Source: Coenobita brevimanus
Taxonomy: Eukaryota; Arthropoda; Malacostraca; Decapoda; Coenobitidae
Direction of reading: 5' to 3'
Length of the DNA stretch: 64,000 nt
Assembly: GCA_032717465.1 (NCBI GenBank)
Contig: CM064748.1
Coordinates: 7,835,463-7,899,462 of the forward strand
Positions 10,606 to 21,833 of this stretch are shown here, one piece after another (within the stretch, counting starts at the first letter, position 1; each line of letters begins with the position of its first letter). Below the pieces are notes generated by a model, which saw only the letters and a program-made list of their open reading frames with translations, was not told the origin of the DNA and did no database searches. The position numbers and the translations under genes were made by a program.

Positions 10606-10806
10606 GGCAGCCGGAAAAGCAGCTGATATCGGAACAAAAGAAAAAGAAAAAGAAAAACACGAGATCACTCAACACTAAGGTGAGGAAAGCTTGATCTGGC
10701 TACGATAGAAAGACTGCGAAAGTCTACGGAAAGAGCTATCCGCGTTTCAGTATCTGGGAGACACGGGAAGAGGTGTTGTCACAACGACTCCTAGGCCAGA
10801 ACTCTG

Positions 10807-10816
10807 GTCACCCGCC
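10807..10816 (+). repeat. Target-site copy 3 (promoter side, unit 1)
   Basis: GTCACCCGCC joined to the natural H2A/H2B promoter. The first T of the H2A TATA box is 29 nt upstream (in H2A sense) of the element junction. Confidence 0.85.
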
Positions 10817-10945
10817 CGCGACCTTCCCTTAAATACCCGTCTTCCCGATCCGGCCCCATCCCACCCGCGAATGGGAACGAGGCAGAAGCCGGGCTGCGAT
10901 CGGGCAGCAATCACATATAAGGATTTCAGCGAGCGCGTCCCCCAT
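10817..10945. promoter_or_regulatory. H2A/H2B divergent core promoter (unit 1)
   Basis: A minus-strand TATTTAAG (10828-10835) serves H2A and a plus-strand TATAA (10916-10920) serves H2B, about 80 bp apart. Both sides are invaded at the predicted start sites: A1 29 nt from the H2A box and E2/E3 30 nt from the H2B box. In this unit the promoter therefore abuts a retroelement on both sides and no histone gene. Confidence 0.8.
10938..10945 (+). repeat. Target-site duplication TCCCCCAT, left copy (H2B start site)
   Basis: Repeated at 22414-22421. The uninterrupted site in unit 2 (60948-60955) has it once, which proves an insertion with an 8-bp duplication. Confidence 0.92.
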
Positions 10946-11212
10946 CACTTGGTGACGACGCCCAGCCAGAAGCACGCGTGTCTCGACCGCTCGCTCGCTC
11001 AGCTCTCACTCTGTGACTCCCTGCCTTATCAGCTGCTAACGACTTTGTCGGCATGTGCTACCCGCCCACTTATCACCTCATTTCATAACTTCACCCATTC
11101 ATCACCTCATAATAAAATTTACCCATCATTCCTCCTACCTCTTTTCCTGTCTTCTTCTAATTTCTCTTTTATTACTAACCCCTGCTCTTTTGTGAATTCG
11201 GAGATACTTCCG

Positions 11213-11265
11213 GGACCCCCCCACTACCTTGTTGGGGCCACGGCCATAACAGTAGTCGGGGGTCC
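11213..11265 (+). other. E2 5'UTR G/C hairpin
   Basis: GGACCCCC and ACTAC pair with GTAGT and GGGGGTCC, enclosing a smaller GGCC hairpin. The role is unknown; it may be a promoter, ribozyme-like or translation element. Confidence 0.5.
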
Positions 11266-11336
11266 AGGAGATATAGCCGTGCACCTGAGAGACTCGGCCT
11301 TTTGTTCTCCTACTTCCTTCCCATCTTGCTGGTGAT

Positions 11337-11367
11337 AGATTGGTTAGGACTTCGGTCCTAACAATCT
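11337..11367 (+). other. E2 5'UTR hairpin with UUCG tetraloop
   Basis: AGATTG and TTAGGAC pair with GTCCTAA and CAATCT (13 bp, one bulged G) closed by a C(UUCG)G tetraloop, an exceptionally stable fold. Confidence 0.7.
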
Positions 11368-11537
11368 GGAACCACCCTGCTCTCACAACAAGTTTAGTGA
11401 TCAGGGTAACGGCGCCAACACCTCATCCTGCACACCCATTGCACCCCGGGATCTGTGCAAAAGTGTGGTGATTGGTTTCTTCCCCCTCTTTTATTAACGT
11501 CATGCGCTACACTCTCCCCCTCCCTCCCCCTTGATTA

Positions 11538-13064
11538 ATGATGGCTTTCTCAGTTAAGTTTAAATGTACCCTCCCCTCCCTGCCTTCAGACCCTGGTCAG
11601 ACCTTTTTTTGCATCACTGAAACTCCCTTTGTTAACCTTTTTTCTAGTGCAAAAGATAAAATCATTAAGATCACCTTGGCCTCTCAGACTCATCTAGATT
11701 CATACCTCTCCCCCAGTAACCTGCCCAAATACTCCCAGGCTGGATATGAACTGATCTCAACCCCTGAGCTAAAAGCTGCCTGTACAATAATTGCCCGTAA
11801 TGTCACCAAATATGTTCTCAGACACACCGATGATGACCTCATGACTGAACTGTCCCTGAAAAACGACATTCACGCCACCCACATTGTTCGCTTTGACAAT
11901 TCAAATAACATCAAGATTCTCTGTGCTTCACCTCAAGAGGTACAGAAACTTCATTCACACGGTGTCAAAGCGTTCAATACAATCATCCCACCCAGCAACC
12001 TTAGACTCGAACAGTGGTTTGATCTTGCTCAATGCTTTAAATGTTACCAATATGGGCATCCAACTAAATCATGCAAAAAAACTCAAATATGCTCAAAGTG
12101 CTCTGCCCAAGGTCATTTTCATACAAACTGCACTAGCACTACTACTAAATGTATCAATTGTGGCGAAGGACACATTGCAATCGCCGGAAACTGTCCTATT
12201 AGAAAAACTCTGCTAAAAGACTTAAGGGCTAACTGCCAGCCTGCACAGCATATCAACACGCCTCAATCATACACAGCACCCCAACAAACTTCATCCACCA
12301 TGTCATATGCCCAAGCCACTCAGAACTCACAGCCCCCAACCCAAGCATCCACCACTCATCCAACACCCCCCAACACCACCCCTCCCAATCCATCTTCCAT
12401 TTCACCCTTCCCCCCCAACGTTACCGCAGTTGTCATGTCCGCCCTAGCCCAAGCTCTGTACTCTGATGTGCCCTTTGCATCCCTTATCAATGATGCTCTA
12501 GCCGCCAACAATATGTCCACCATTATCATCCCCCCTTCATGGCACACAGCCAAGAAATCGCCCCACATCTTCACCCCCCATTCACAGCAAACTGGCAACA
12601 CCTCAGTCCCTCCTACCTCACCCCCTCCCATCCCCTCCACCTCTCATTCGTCATTTCCCTGCACTTCCAACCCACCCACCACACCCACTCACCCTAAACC
12701 TCATCCCACTCCTACATCCTCAAAACAACTCCCATCTTCCCCCCCTCACCATCCCTCCCCTCCTGCTGATTCACGTCATCCTAACCAAACCACCCAGCCC
12801 CCAACCCCATCTCCCTCCACCAGCACAACCCCTAACCAACCTAACCCCATGCCCCCTCCACCTACCCCAACCACCCCCCTCACCTGCGATCGAGATCGCA
12901 GTGTCTCTTGCAAACGCAAGGCGGCTGACTCTCCCGAATCCCCTCCTCCCTCCCCCCTTCAGTTCACACACATCAATCACGCTCCAGAAAACGCAGTGCC
13001 CCCTCTCCCAAAAAGAGAACCCCATCCTTCTCCCCTGCCTCACCCACAAATACCACATACATAG
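11538..13064 (+). CDS. E2 ORF1 (gag-like zinc-knuckle protein)
   Basis: 508 codons, uninterrupted. The N-terminal half (about residues 1-165) has the RNA-binding fold region seen in Jockey-type ORF1. Three Cys/His knuckles follow (CFKCYQYGHPTKSC, CSKCSAQGHFHTNC, CINCGEGHIAIAGNC), then a long Pro/Thr/Ser-rich tail. It should coat the element RNA. It ends 33 nt before ORF2. The ATG at 11538 is the first of two tandem ATGs. Confidence 0.85.
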   Translation: MMAFSVKFKCTLPSLPSDPGQTFFCITETPFVNLFSSAKDKIIKITLASQTHLDSYLSPSNLPKYSQAGYELISTPELKAACTIIARNVTKYVLRHTDDDLMTELSLKNDIHATHIVRFDNSNNIKILCASPQEVQKLHSHGVKAFNTIIPPSNLRLEQWFDLAQCFKCYQYGHPTKSCKKTQICSKCSAQGHFHTNCTSTTTKCINCGEGHIAIAGNCPIRKTLLKDLRANCQPAQHINTPQSYTAPQQTSSTMSYAQATQNSQPPTQASTTHPTPPNTTPPNPSSISPFPPNVTAVVMSALAQALYSDVPFASLINDALAANNMSTIIIPPSWHTAKKSPHIFTPHSQQTGNTSVPPTSPPPIPSTSHSSFPCTSNPPTTPTHPKPHPTPTSSKQLPSSPPHHPSPPADSRHPNQTTQPPTPSPSTSTTPNQPNPMPPPPTPTTPLTCDRDRSVSCKRKAADSPESPPPSPLQFTHINHAPENAVPPLPKREPHPSPLPHPQIPHT

Positions 13065-13097
13065 CCCATTCAGATTCAGTTCAACACGATCACCATC

Positions 13098-15844
13098 ATG
13101 CTTAAAATCATCCAGTTTAACATTAGACACTATTACGCAAACAGGCACCTACTTACTCAACTCATTCACGAACACGACCCAGACATAATATTACTCAACA
13201 GCACTTGCACCAACAACACCAGAAAAATCAAACACTATGGCTACACTACACTTCAAACCGACGAGGGTCCCCACGACGGAGTTGCTATCATGATTAAAGG
13301 CACAATTAAACACGACTTCATCACAACATGGACACACAGACATTTCCTTGCAGTTAAAACACACACTACTCTTGGCCCCCTCATAGTCTCCACCACATAC
13401 ACCAGACCCAACACTGGCATCCCTTCACAGACATAAACAGACTCTTTAACAACACTGCACCAACACTATTCATTTCAGATCTAAATGCACAACACGGGAC
13501 ATTCCAACACAGCACAACCAACAATCATGGAAGACAAATGTTCAACATATACCAACACAAAAGATTAAATTTCCTAGGACCTGATTTTCTCACAACATTT
13601 ACACCTAGGGGATCAGGTAAGCCAGATCTCATCTTCACCAACAGATCATTTAACATTTTTCATCACCACATCACCCCAGGCCCCATGTCTGGGTCTGATC
13701 ACATCCCCATCATAATGTCCATCTCCACCAACCCGATCCTGATCCCCAGTACACCACACTATGACTACCTACATGCAGACTGGGATGCCTTTACACAAAC
13801 CCTTTCAGAACAAGAATACACCACTGACTATGAGGGAAAACACCACACTGACATAGAAGAACAATGTAAATATCTACACACCTGCATACTTAACACTGCC
13901 AACATTACCATACCCACAACCACACACATACCTATACACACATTCATACCATCCATACGAACACAACGACTCCTAGTGTGTTACCGTCGTCTGTTTGAAC
14001 TAAACAAAAACAACTTAGGCCAAGTACGGTTCGACCTATCACACCTTCGGACACATGTAATCAATAGCCTTGAATCCGACCACAATGCACACTGGCGACG
14101 CCTCATACAAACTGCTCAACAACACAGGAAAACTAAACCCTGGGAATTCTGGAAACACATTCGCCGACTCAAGGGCTGTAACTTACCTACAGTAAGAAAA
14201 TTAATTGCTAACAACAGAGAAATCACAGATCCCAGGGAAATCACAAACACATTTAAAAACGCATGGCAACAAGTATACCACCCTAACCCTCCTCATCCTG
14301 CCGCAACACGTCACATAAGACATATAGAACAACACCTTCACACTATCCACGAACATATCACACCAGACGCAAACATACACATAAATAATCTAGACATACA
14401 TATACCCCTCACTGCTCCCATACTAGTCGAAGAAGTCAAGTCTATGCTCGCTAGAACTCCAAAGAAGGCGCCGGGTGCCACAGGCATCGGACATCACATA
14501 CTCAAACACCTCCCAGACACATTCATAAATGCACTTACACACTTATACAACGCTGCCTTGGCATCCGGCTACTTTCCGGACTCGTTTAAGACCGCGACAG
14601 CTACTCTAATCCCTAAAAAAGACAAGACAACAACAGACCCTTTAAACTTCAGGCCCATTAGTTTACTAGAAGTGTTAGGAAAAACTTTCGAACGAATCAT
14701 CAACATTAGATTACGGCAATACTTAGAAGACGAAAACCTTCTTTCCCCCAGACAGTTTGGTTTCAGACCTAGACGATCCACACAGGACGCCCTAAACATC
14801 ATCACCAATTACTTACATATCAACCAAAACATCCGCAATGCATACAAGACAGCCCTTATTACTCGTGACGTAAAACGTGCATTTGACTCTGTTTGGCACG
14901 CAGGCCTGAAGTACAAAATCTGCGAACAATTCAACTTTCCTTCACTCATTAAAAAACTACTTTGCAATTTTCTAGACAACCGCACAATGCGCATTAAATT
15001 TAAAAATAATTACTCAGACTTTTTCCAGCTTCACGCAGGTGTACCTCAGGGCTCCGTCCTTGCACCCACCCTCTACACACTCTACACAAATGACATCCCC
15101 ACCCCACTACATGACGATTCACTCACCATTCAGTACGCAGACGACATTACTCAACTTGTACGATCAACGACAGTTGACGGAATTACGAACAAAGCGAGCG
15201 TAGAGCTTGATCGAATTGCACGATGGGAGCAGAAGTGGCGGATTCAAGCGAATCCCTTGAAATGCACAGTAACATATTTTCGTATTAAATCAGCCAACCC
15301 CCGCCAACTTTTTCTAAATTCGCGTGATCCCGATCGCGTTCCCATTCCCATTAGGAATACTTGCACCGTACTTGGTCTTACATACGATAAAAACTTCAAA
15401 TTTCATCATCACATACGAGGTAAGGCAGGCGTGGCTGGCACTGCACTCACACAGATATACCGCTTTCGTAGTGCAACACCTTCAACTAAATTTCATTTGT
15501 ATAAAGCACTGATCAGACCACTGCTCACGTATTCACCATTAAGTCTATCTCTTTCGGCCAAAAGCAACATTCTAAATTTACAGAAAGTTCAAAATAAAGC
15601 CATACGTTGGGCACTGAGCATACGGTGGGATGATTTTATCACCAACATACACTCTCATGAACGCGCCAACATTCCACCCATCAACACTTACCTTCACCAC
15701 CTACAACAAAAACAAATCACCAAACTCACCGACGTTCACACTGACTTCATCGACTTTTTCACCCGGATCACACCCCCCACACGACCTCTAGCCAACCTCT
15801 TCCACCCTGACGCAAGACCTCCACCCACCCCATTGTTTACTTAA
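13098..15844 (+). pseudogene. E2 ORF2 endonuclease-reverse transcriptase, one frameshift
   Basis: Two collinear frames, 13098-13436 and 13538-15844, separated by a 1-nt break near 13425. Part 1 gives the endonuclease N-terminus (QFNIRHY, DIILLNS). Part 2 continues the endonuclease (SGSDHIPI) and then the RT: FRPISLLEVLGKTFERI, RQFGFRPRRST, GVPQGSVLAPTLY and the active-site YADD at 15134-15145. It ends without RNase H, as in Jockey elements. ATG at 13098 is clear. Confidence 0.85.
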
Positions 15845-16325
15845 TTAACACTAATTATTTATTATTGATCCTGTCATTAATTAATTCACACCCAGCAACT
15901 CATTTTTAAACTTAAACCACCCCTACACCCATTATCAAATCACGGCAGCCACGCATTCACACGCCATCCTCATATCCAGCACCCCCGACCCCGACCTTGA
16001 CCACCCCATCAAGATAACCACCTTCCTCCACCCCTCCCCTTTCCTTAATCCCCTACCCAAGCCCCCTAGGGCTACAACACCTTACCCCAACACCCCTATC
16101 CTACCATCCTATCCCAGGCTCCGGAGCCGGAAAAATCAGATGAACCTGAGAGGCAGCCAATAAGCCAATGCTTGGCCGAGAAAGCCGTAGCGACTCACTC
16201 CTCCCTCCCTTAAGTAACAACACTGTGCACGTGCGAGACCCCACCCCCCCTCCCCAACACCAAACACACGCACGTTGGGTTAAGCCCCGACACTCTTTCT
16301 CTTCGTCTAAATTCTTCCTCTCCTA

Positions 16326-16327
<2 letters not shown>
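15845..16327 (+). other. E2 3'UTR
   Basis: Non-coding, C-rich on the plus strand, ending in the poly(A) tract. No gene is seen. Confidence 0.7.
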
Positions 16328-16361
<34 letters not shown>

Positions 16362-16376
16362 ATGCACATTACACAA

Positions 16377-16469
16377 TGCAACCAGGAACTTGATCTCTCA
16401 GTAAGGCCGGGAGAAAAAACTAAGGCCTAGTTCCTGCCACCACGTGTTGTCGTCGTCCTGGTTGCATTA
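16377..16469 (+). other. E3 5'-terminal long-range stem
   Basis: AATGCAACC near 16377 pairs with GGTTGCATT ending near 16469, and AGGAACT pairs with AGTTCCT inside it. It lies within the first 110 nt of the element. Confidence 0.5.
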
Positions 16470-16644
16470 CACTCATCACACATATACACAATCATTCTTT
16501 ACCTTCCTTCCTTTCCCCCCCTTTTCTATACGTCATTGTTGTTGTTGTTGCGTCCCCCATGTCATTCTCTGTCTGGCAGCCGCGGCGACAACACGTCTTC
16601 CCCCAGCTCTCCCAGCAACAGCTCTTTGCCTGTATCTGGGTGTT

Positions 16645-16663
16645 AGTGAAACCAGGTTTCACT
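16645..16663 (+). other. E3 5'UTR perfect hairpin
   Basis: AGTGAAACC-A-GGTTTCACT, a 9-bp perfect inverted repeat; function unknown. Confidence 0.5.
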
Positions 16664-16804
16664 CTCCCTAGAGTTTCTCGCCACTGCCGGACTACTTTAT
16701 TTCCGACTGCACAACTTTTCGTCTAGCTTTTGGAGAGCCTCTCTCCTTTGTCTTTGTTTTTGTTTTGTTTTTGTAATTGTTTTTTTGTTTCTCGGCCTGC
16801 CGTG

Positions 16805-17015
16805 TAGTGTCCCTCACCGTAGTACGACGCCGAACCCTGAAGGGGTGCCGCAGGGCACTTCCATGAAGGGGGGCCTTTAGGGCCTGGTTAAAGGAGGCGG
16901 TGAGGGCGGCATTTCTGATAGGGCTAGGAGTAGGCATGTCCCTCACGGGGCAGTGACGGGGCTTCCCTCGGCGCCCTTTAGAGGGCGGGGAAACCCATCC
17001 CCGTTACTGTAGGTA
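16805..17015 (+). other. E3 5'UTR structured module shared with A/B
   Basis: Same order of motifs as the A and B 5'UTRs in the same sense: GTAGTACGACGCCGAACCCT, a short hairpin, GGCC blocks, CCCTCACGGGGCAGTG and CCCTTTAGAGGGCGGGG. The hairpin at 16845-16858 is GTGCC/GGCAC where A and B have ATACC/GGTAT, so two base pairs covary. Confidence 0.7.
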
Positions 17016-17038
17016 GGTTTGTGTTGGCCGAGCTTTCC

Positions 17039-17041
<3 letters not shown>

Positions 17042-17081
<40 letters not shown>

Positions 17082-17640
17082 CCGACCGATATTTAGTTTA
17101 GTTTAACTTGTTAGGTCTGCTGTAGGAATTAATTTGCATAGCAAATTAGTTCTGTGGCAGCCCTAACCTAGTTTTTCTAAACTAAATTCCACTTCAGATT
17201 GCGTGCCTAAATCTTCATACTTACCTTTTAGGCTCCTTCAGCCTCGCACGTGATCACTCCCTTCAAGAGGGAACGAGATGAAGTAAGAAGTTATAGGTTG
17301 GATGGACCACCTTTAAATCCTCCACCCCTCTTCCCACCTTTTTTTTTTTTTTTTTTTTTTTTTTTTCGCACATTTAGTTTCTTTTAACTTGTCGGGCCAG
17401 TCTGAGAAATCAATTTGCATGGCAAATTGGTTCTGTGGCAACCCCGACATAGTTTTTCTAAACTAAATACCACCACCGACATTTTCCCTCAAGCCTTTTT
17501 CGACAAACCACCGTCACTCGGCTTATTTTCCCTTAGGTCTTTTTCGGCCCTGCAAGTGGCAGCTCCCTGCACAGAGAGGAGACCAGAAGCCAAGTAATTG
17601 GTATGATTGACCACCTTTAAGTCCTCCCTTGATCATTCTC
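17042..17640 (+). repeat. E3 tandem 5'UTR monomers
   Basis: Two diverged copies of about 300 nt (17042-17338 and 17339-17640). Each has a T run, TTTAGTTT, an inner hairpin AATTTGC/GCAAATT, AGTTTTTCTAAACTAAA, and GACCACCTTTAA(A/G)TCCTCC near the end. Stems covary: GTTAGG/CCTAAC in copy 1, GTCGGG/CCCGAC in copy 2. The layout resembles promoter monomers of some L1 families. Confidence 0.7.
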
Positions 17641-17643
17641 ACC

Positions 17644-19238
17644 ATGGGAAGAGTAAAAATTTTGCACCAGTCCCCTCAGGACAACTCAACCAAACTTAAA
17701 CTCCTCGAGTTAGTTGCTCCCTTCAACATAAAGATCAATGCTCTTCACTCTTCCAAGGAAGCCATTATTGTGTCTACATCCTCTGATTTTGATTCTGATG
17801 AACTGCTTTCAGATAAACTGAAGACGCCTCTAGAGCAGTACGGTTTTTCAACAGTTCTTCCCCCTGAAGTCAAGGCCAACAGAAGCATCATCTGCTCCAA
17901 AATCGATGACATCATCTACTGCCATTCTGAAGACGAAATAGCCACGGAAATCATGAGAAACAACACCTGGGCAAAGGTCATAAATGTTTCCAAATTTGGC
18001 AAGTCCAACCTCCTGAAAATACAATTTCTAGACATAAAAATGGCTCAGAAGGCTCTGGAGGGCATCAAACTATTTCACCTGTGCATTAGCAAACAACAAA
18101 TTGAGGCAGAAAAGTTCGTTAACATCTCCACCTGTTTTAAATGTTATGCTTTGGAATCCCACAGCACCAAGAACTGCCCCAAACCTAAAGACTTCAAAAT
18201 ATGCTCAGAATGCTCATCCACAGACCATACTTGGAAAAACTGCTCTTCTCTAACCAAAAAATGCATAAATTGTGGAGATCATCACCGCACTTTGGCCATG
18301 AAGTGTCAGAAGAGGAAGGAAATAGTTAAAAACAAATTGATCACCCCAGAACTCTACAACCCGCCTGGGCGTCACCAAAGCTCACGCTACGCAACGACCT
18401 AATCCTAACAGCCCCCCAGAACCAAAATTGCAGTTTCTCTACTATTCTACATCAGAACACCAAAATTTCTGAATACATGGTGCTCATTATCAATGCTCAT
18501 CTGAATGAACTTGCCAATCCAGGCAGCTTTAATTCAACCTTTGAAGAAAGCTGCAAACTCAACAACCTCCCCATCATACATTTGCCCTCTAACCCTCCCT
18601 CAGATAAAATCTTGCAAGCACTCCTACCAACAATAACTAATAACCACCTTACTCTCCCTTCTGCAAACCCTCCTGGCAGTAACCCACCTTCACCTCCCCC
18701 TCAACAACAAGCACCACTCATAGAATCAGAAACCATCTCTACAGCAAACAAAGAACACACTAAAGTCACCACATCCACTCTACACCCAGCAGAACCCCCA
18801 TCACTCCACACAACAGAATTCCTTACCTCAAACACCAACATCTTCGAAGGTGCTACCGCTGTAGACATCCAGGAAAACGACTCATCGGATGAAGATCTTG
18901 ACTTCCTAGAAAAAGAAAAAAGAAACAGACAAACAGAGGTGATACTACTGCCATCTATATGGAAACCCAACAAAATATACAACATCAGAGAAATAACTAG
19001 AGCTTGCAAAGAGAACAAAGCCATGGTTAAAAAGCAACATAAAACACTTCAACAAGATGCAGCACTAGATGAGATCAGAGCCATCTCTGAAAAATACAAC
19101 AACATCCAAGACTCCATCAGAATGGCCGATAACGAGGAAGAGAAATTCCTACTGCACAGCCTAGAAAACCGTAACAAATCCACTCTACTCCATAACAATA
19201 GATCACAAAGATCCAGAAATGAAAATCCTGCAACATAA
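17644..19238 (+). pseudogene. E3 ORF1 (gag-like), one frameshift
   Basis: Two frames. 17644-18402 has the N-terminal domain and three Cys/His knuckles (CFKCYALESHSTKNC, CSECSSTDHTWKNC, CINCGDHHRTLAMKC). 18477-19238 has the post-knuckle region and an acidic, coiled-coil-like tail. A break lies between 18340 and 18480. The ATG at 17644 directly follows the second 5'UTR monomer. It ends 20 nt inside ORF2. Confidence 0.8.
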
Positions 19239-21833
19239 TGTATTAAACTGGTCAGGCAGAAACCTAGGTCTTATAAACATCTATAGAACCATTGATCCTG
19301 ACATTATACTATTAAACAGCCATGGTATATCATCACATTCTACACTAAAAATCCCAGGATATACCTCCCACAAAAGAAACTCATATAACCGACCAATGGA
19401 TGGCTCAGCTATAGCCATAAAGAACAACTTAACTTATAAATTACTAGACCATTTCATTTCAGACATGATTGGCGTAGAAATTTCAACACACACCGGTAAA
19501 GTCATAATAGCCACTGTTTATCTTCCACCCAGCCGCCCTTACCTCCCAACCCCCGATTTTATTAACTTATTCAGAAGAAATATCCCTGTCTACCTCATTG
19601 GTGATCTTAATGCTAAACACCGCCTCCTGGGCAACAGAAATTCAAATGTCGTAGGAAGACAACTCGCTAGTCTCATCCAAGACACTACAGTAAGACATAT
19701 TGGCCCCAACTTTCCTACATTCCTCTCACACAACTCCATCTCCACTCCAGACATAGCCCTTTGCAACCTAATAGCTTACCACAACACCCTTTTTTCTCCA
19801 GGCCCTCTCACCACTAGTGATCACACCCCCATAATTGCCACTATCTCCACAGCCCCAATAACCGTCCCCATTCCTCCCCGACCTAACTTTGCCATGGCCA
19901 ATTGGAATAACTTTAAACAAGATTTAATCACAACATTTACTAACTTTCATATCCCCGATGATGGTACACTAGAGGAAATCGATCGATCTCTTGAAAGATG
20001 GTACTCCAACATAAATATTGCAATCAACAATAACATCCCTACAACCACACATAGAACAATCACTACTCCTAAACACAGCAGAGACACACAGATACTCATC
20101 AATCAGTACAACGCATTAAGAACTCACTCCCAAAGACATGGTTGGACACGAGATCACTATAGACGGTACAAACTACTCCAAACTCAACTACATACATCCC
20201 TCCTAACAGAACACAACACTCATTGGGCAAACACTATTACAAACACTGCCAATCTTTACAACGATCCCTCCACATTTTGGCGTAAAATAAAAACCCTCTC
20301 AGGAACTTCAACCCCTGAGCCTCATTACATATTAGATCATCTGGGAAACAGACAACACTCAGCCTCTGAAAAAGAAAGAACACACAGGCGACACTGGGAG
20401 TCCATCTTTCAAGAGATCGAAGAAGAACAGAACAACAACAGACACGACAATTTAGTAAAAGAGTTCCTTACCATCAACGCAGATAGATTAACACCGTACC
20501 ATTCAGGTAACCCCGATAGATTAGACTCAGACACAATATTTACCACTCCTATTGCGACAGAGGAAATTACCGCTATTATTAAGAACTTAAAAAAGACTTG
20601 CCCGGGAGAAAGTGGATATAATAAAACTATACTATCCAATCTCCCCAATATAGCCATTGAAAATTTAAAAAACATATTTAATGCAACCATCTCTGCAGGA
20701 TATTTCCCCGACAAATTTAAAGAAGCCATTATAAAATTAATCCCAAAAAAGAACAAGAACCCACATCTCGTAGAGAATTACAGACCCATCTCTCTTTTAG
20801 AAGTCCCTGGAAAGGTACTAGAGAGAATAATTAATAAAAGGCTCAGACTACACCTTGAATCTGAGAATCTATACAATAAAAATCAATACGGTTTTCGACT
20901 ACTAAGGGGCACCACTCAAGCAATTGCAATAGCATCAGAACATATAGCAATAAGTAAATCTAACAAAGGACAATGCCACACCATCCTTAGAGATGTAACA
21001 AAAGCCTTTGACAAGGTGTGGCATTTAGGACTTAAATATAAATTACTTAATCTCAACCTCCCAACTATAACTGAAAAAATTCTCTGTGATTTTCTTGACG
21101 ACAGAAAGGCTAAAATCAAAATAAATAATTACACAGGGGCTAGCTTTGCTCTGGAAAGCGGGGTTCCTCAAGGGAGCGTACTCTCACCAACTCTTTACTC
21201 TATTTTCACCAGTGACTCCCACAAGCAACCCATGGCATCAATATAAGTTACGCTGACGATATTTCCCAAATTATTAACTATCCTGGACCATCTAGAAGGA
21301 TCATGAACTCAAGAACTCAAAGCGAAGTCGAGAAAATTAACGAATATGAATCAAAATGGAAAATACAAACTAACATAAATAAATTCTCCGTCATCCAACT
21401 TGCCAACACCAAAAAAGAACCTTTAATAATTAACGAAGAAATAACAGACTTCAAAGAAGAGGGTAAAATACTTGGGTTTAAACTTAACTCTAGAGGCTAT
21501 CTTCCCAGTGTACAGGATAGAAAACAAAAAGCCACTGGAGCATTATCCCGCTTACTCAGATTCAAGGACATGCCTATAAAAGTCAAATCCCACCTTGTCA
21601 AAGCACTGATCCTCCCCATACTAGATTACCCACCCATTCCCACACACACCTTCAGCTATACCCAACTTAAAAAACTACAAGTCTTACAAAACAAAGCCCT
21701 CAGATTTGCAACTAATCAGCAGTACCCTTACACACTTAACACGGAACAAATTCACGCCATAACTAAAACCAAACCGTTAAACATAAGATTACATAACCAA
21801 GCGAAAAAATCTGGAGTAAAATCGAGGAAATAA
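19219..21833 (+). pseudogene. E3 ORF2 endonuclease-reverse transcriptase, frameshifted
   Basis: 19219-21246 holds the endonuclease (LQHNVLNW, GDLNAKH, TSDHTPI) and most of the RT (YRPISLLEVPGKVLERI, GVPQGSVLSPTLY). A 1-nt break near 21230 moves the active-site YADD (21249-21260) into another frame, which continues to 21833. A second break near 21808, in an A run, truncates the C-terminus. No RNase H is present. It is close to E4 ORF2. Confidence 0.85.

Larger units (their letters stand above)
4306..10806 (-). mobile_element. A1: full-length non-LTR retrotransposon at the H2A start site
   Basis: A 6.5-kb element on the minus strand, flanked by GTCACCCGCC (4296 and 10807). In its own sense it has a 5'UTR (10116-10806) with a structured module, a poly(U) tract before ORF1, ORF1 with zinc knuckles, ORF2 with endonuclease, RT and RNase H, an A-rich tract (4409-4447 on +), then a 3' tail with two hairpins (4334-4369) and (GAAC)n. 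Endonuclease type and RNase H suggest the I/R1 group of non-LTR elements. It is a clearly diverged relative of the B elements in unit 2 yet occupies the same nucleotide. Confidence 0.9.
10946..16362 (+). mobile_element. E2: Jockey-like retrotransposon at the H2B start site
   Basis: Begins directly after TCCCCCAT and ends in a 35-nt poly(A) at 16328-16362, sense to H2B. Order: 5'UTR (10946-11537) with strong hairpins, ORF1 with three zinc knuckles, ORF2 with endonuclease and RT but no RNase H, then 3'UTR (15845-16327). After its poly(A) comes CAT and then E3, so E2 appears to have inserted at the junction of the target and E3 with a CAT microduplication. ORF2 has one frame break, so this copy may be inactive. 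Confidence 0.82.

Noticed and set aside
16363..16700. HDV-like or hammerhead ribozyme at the E3 5' end
   Set aside because: Hairpins are clear, but I could not identify the conserved core bases of either ribozyme by eye.
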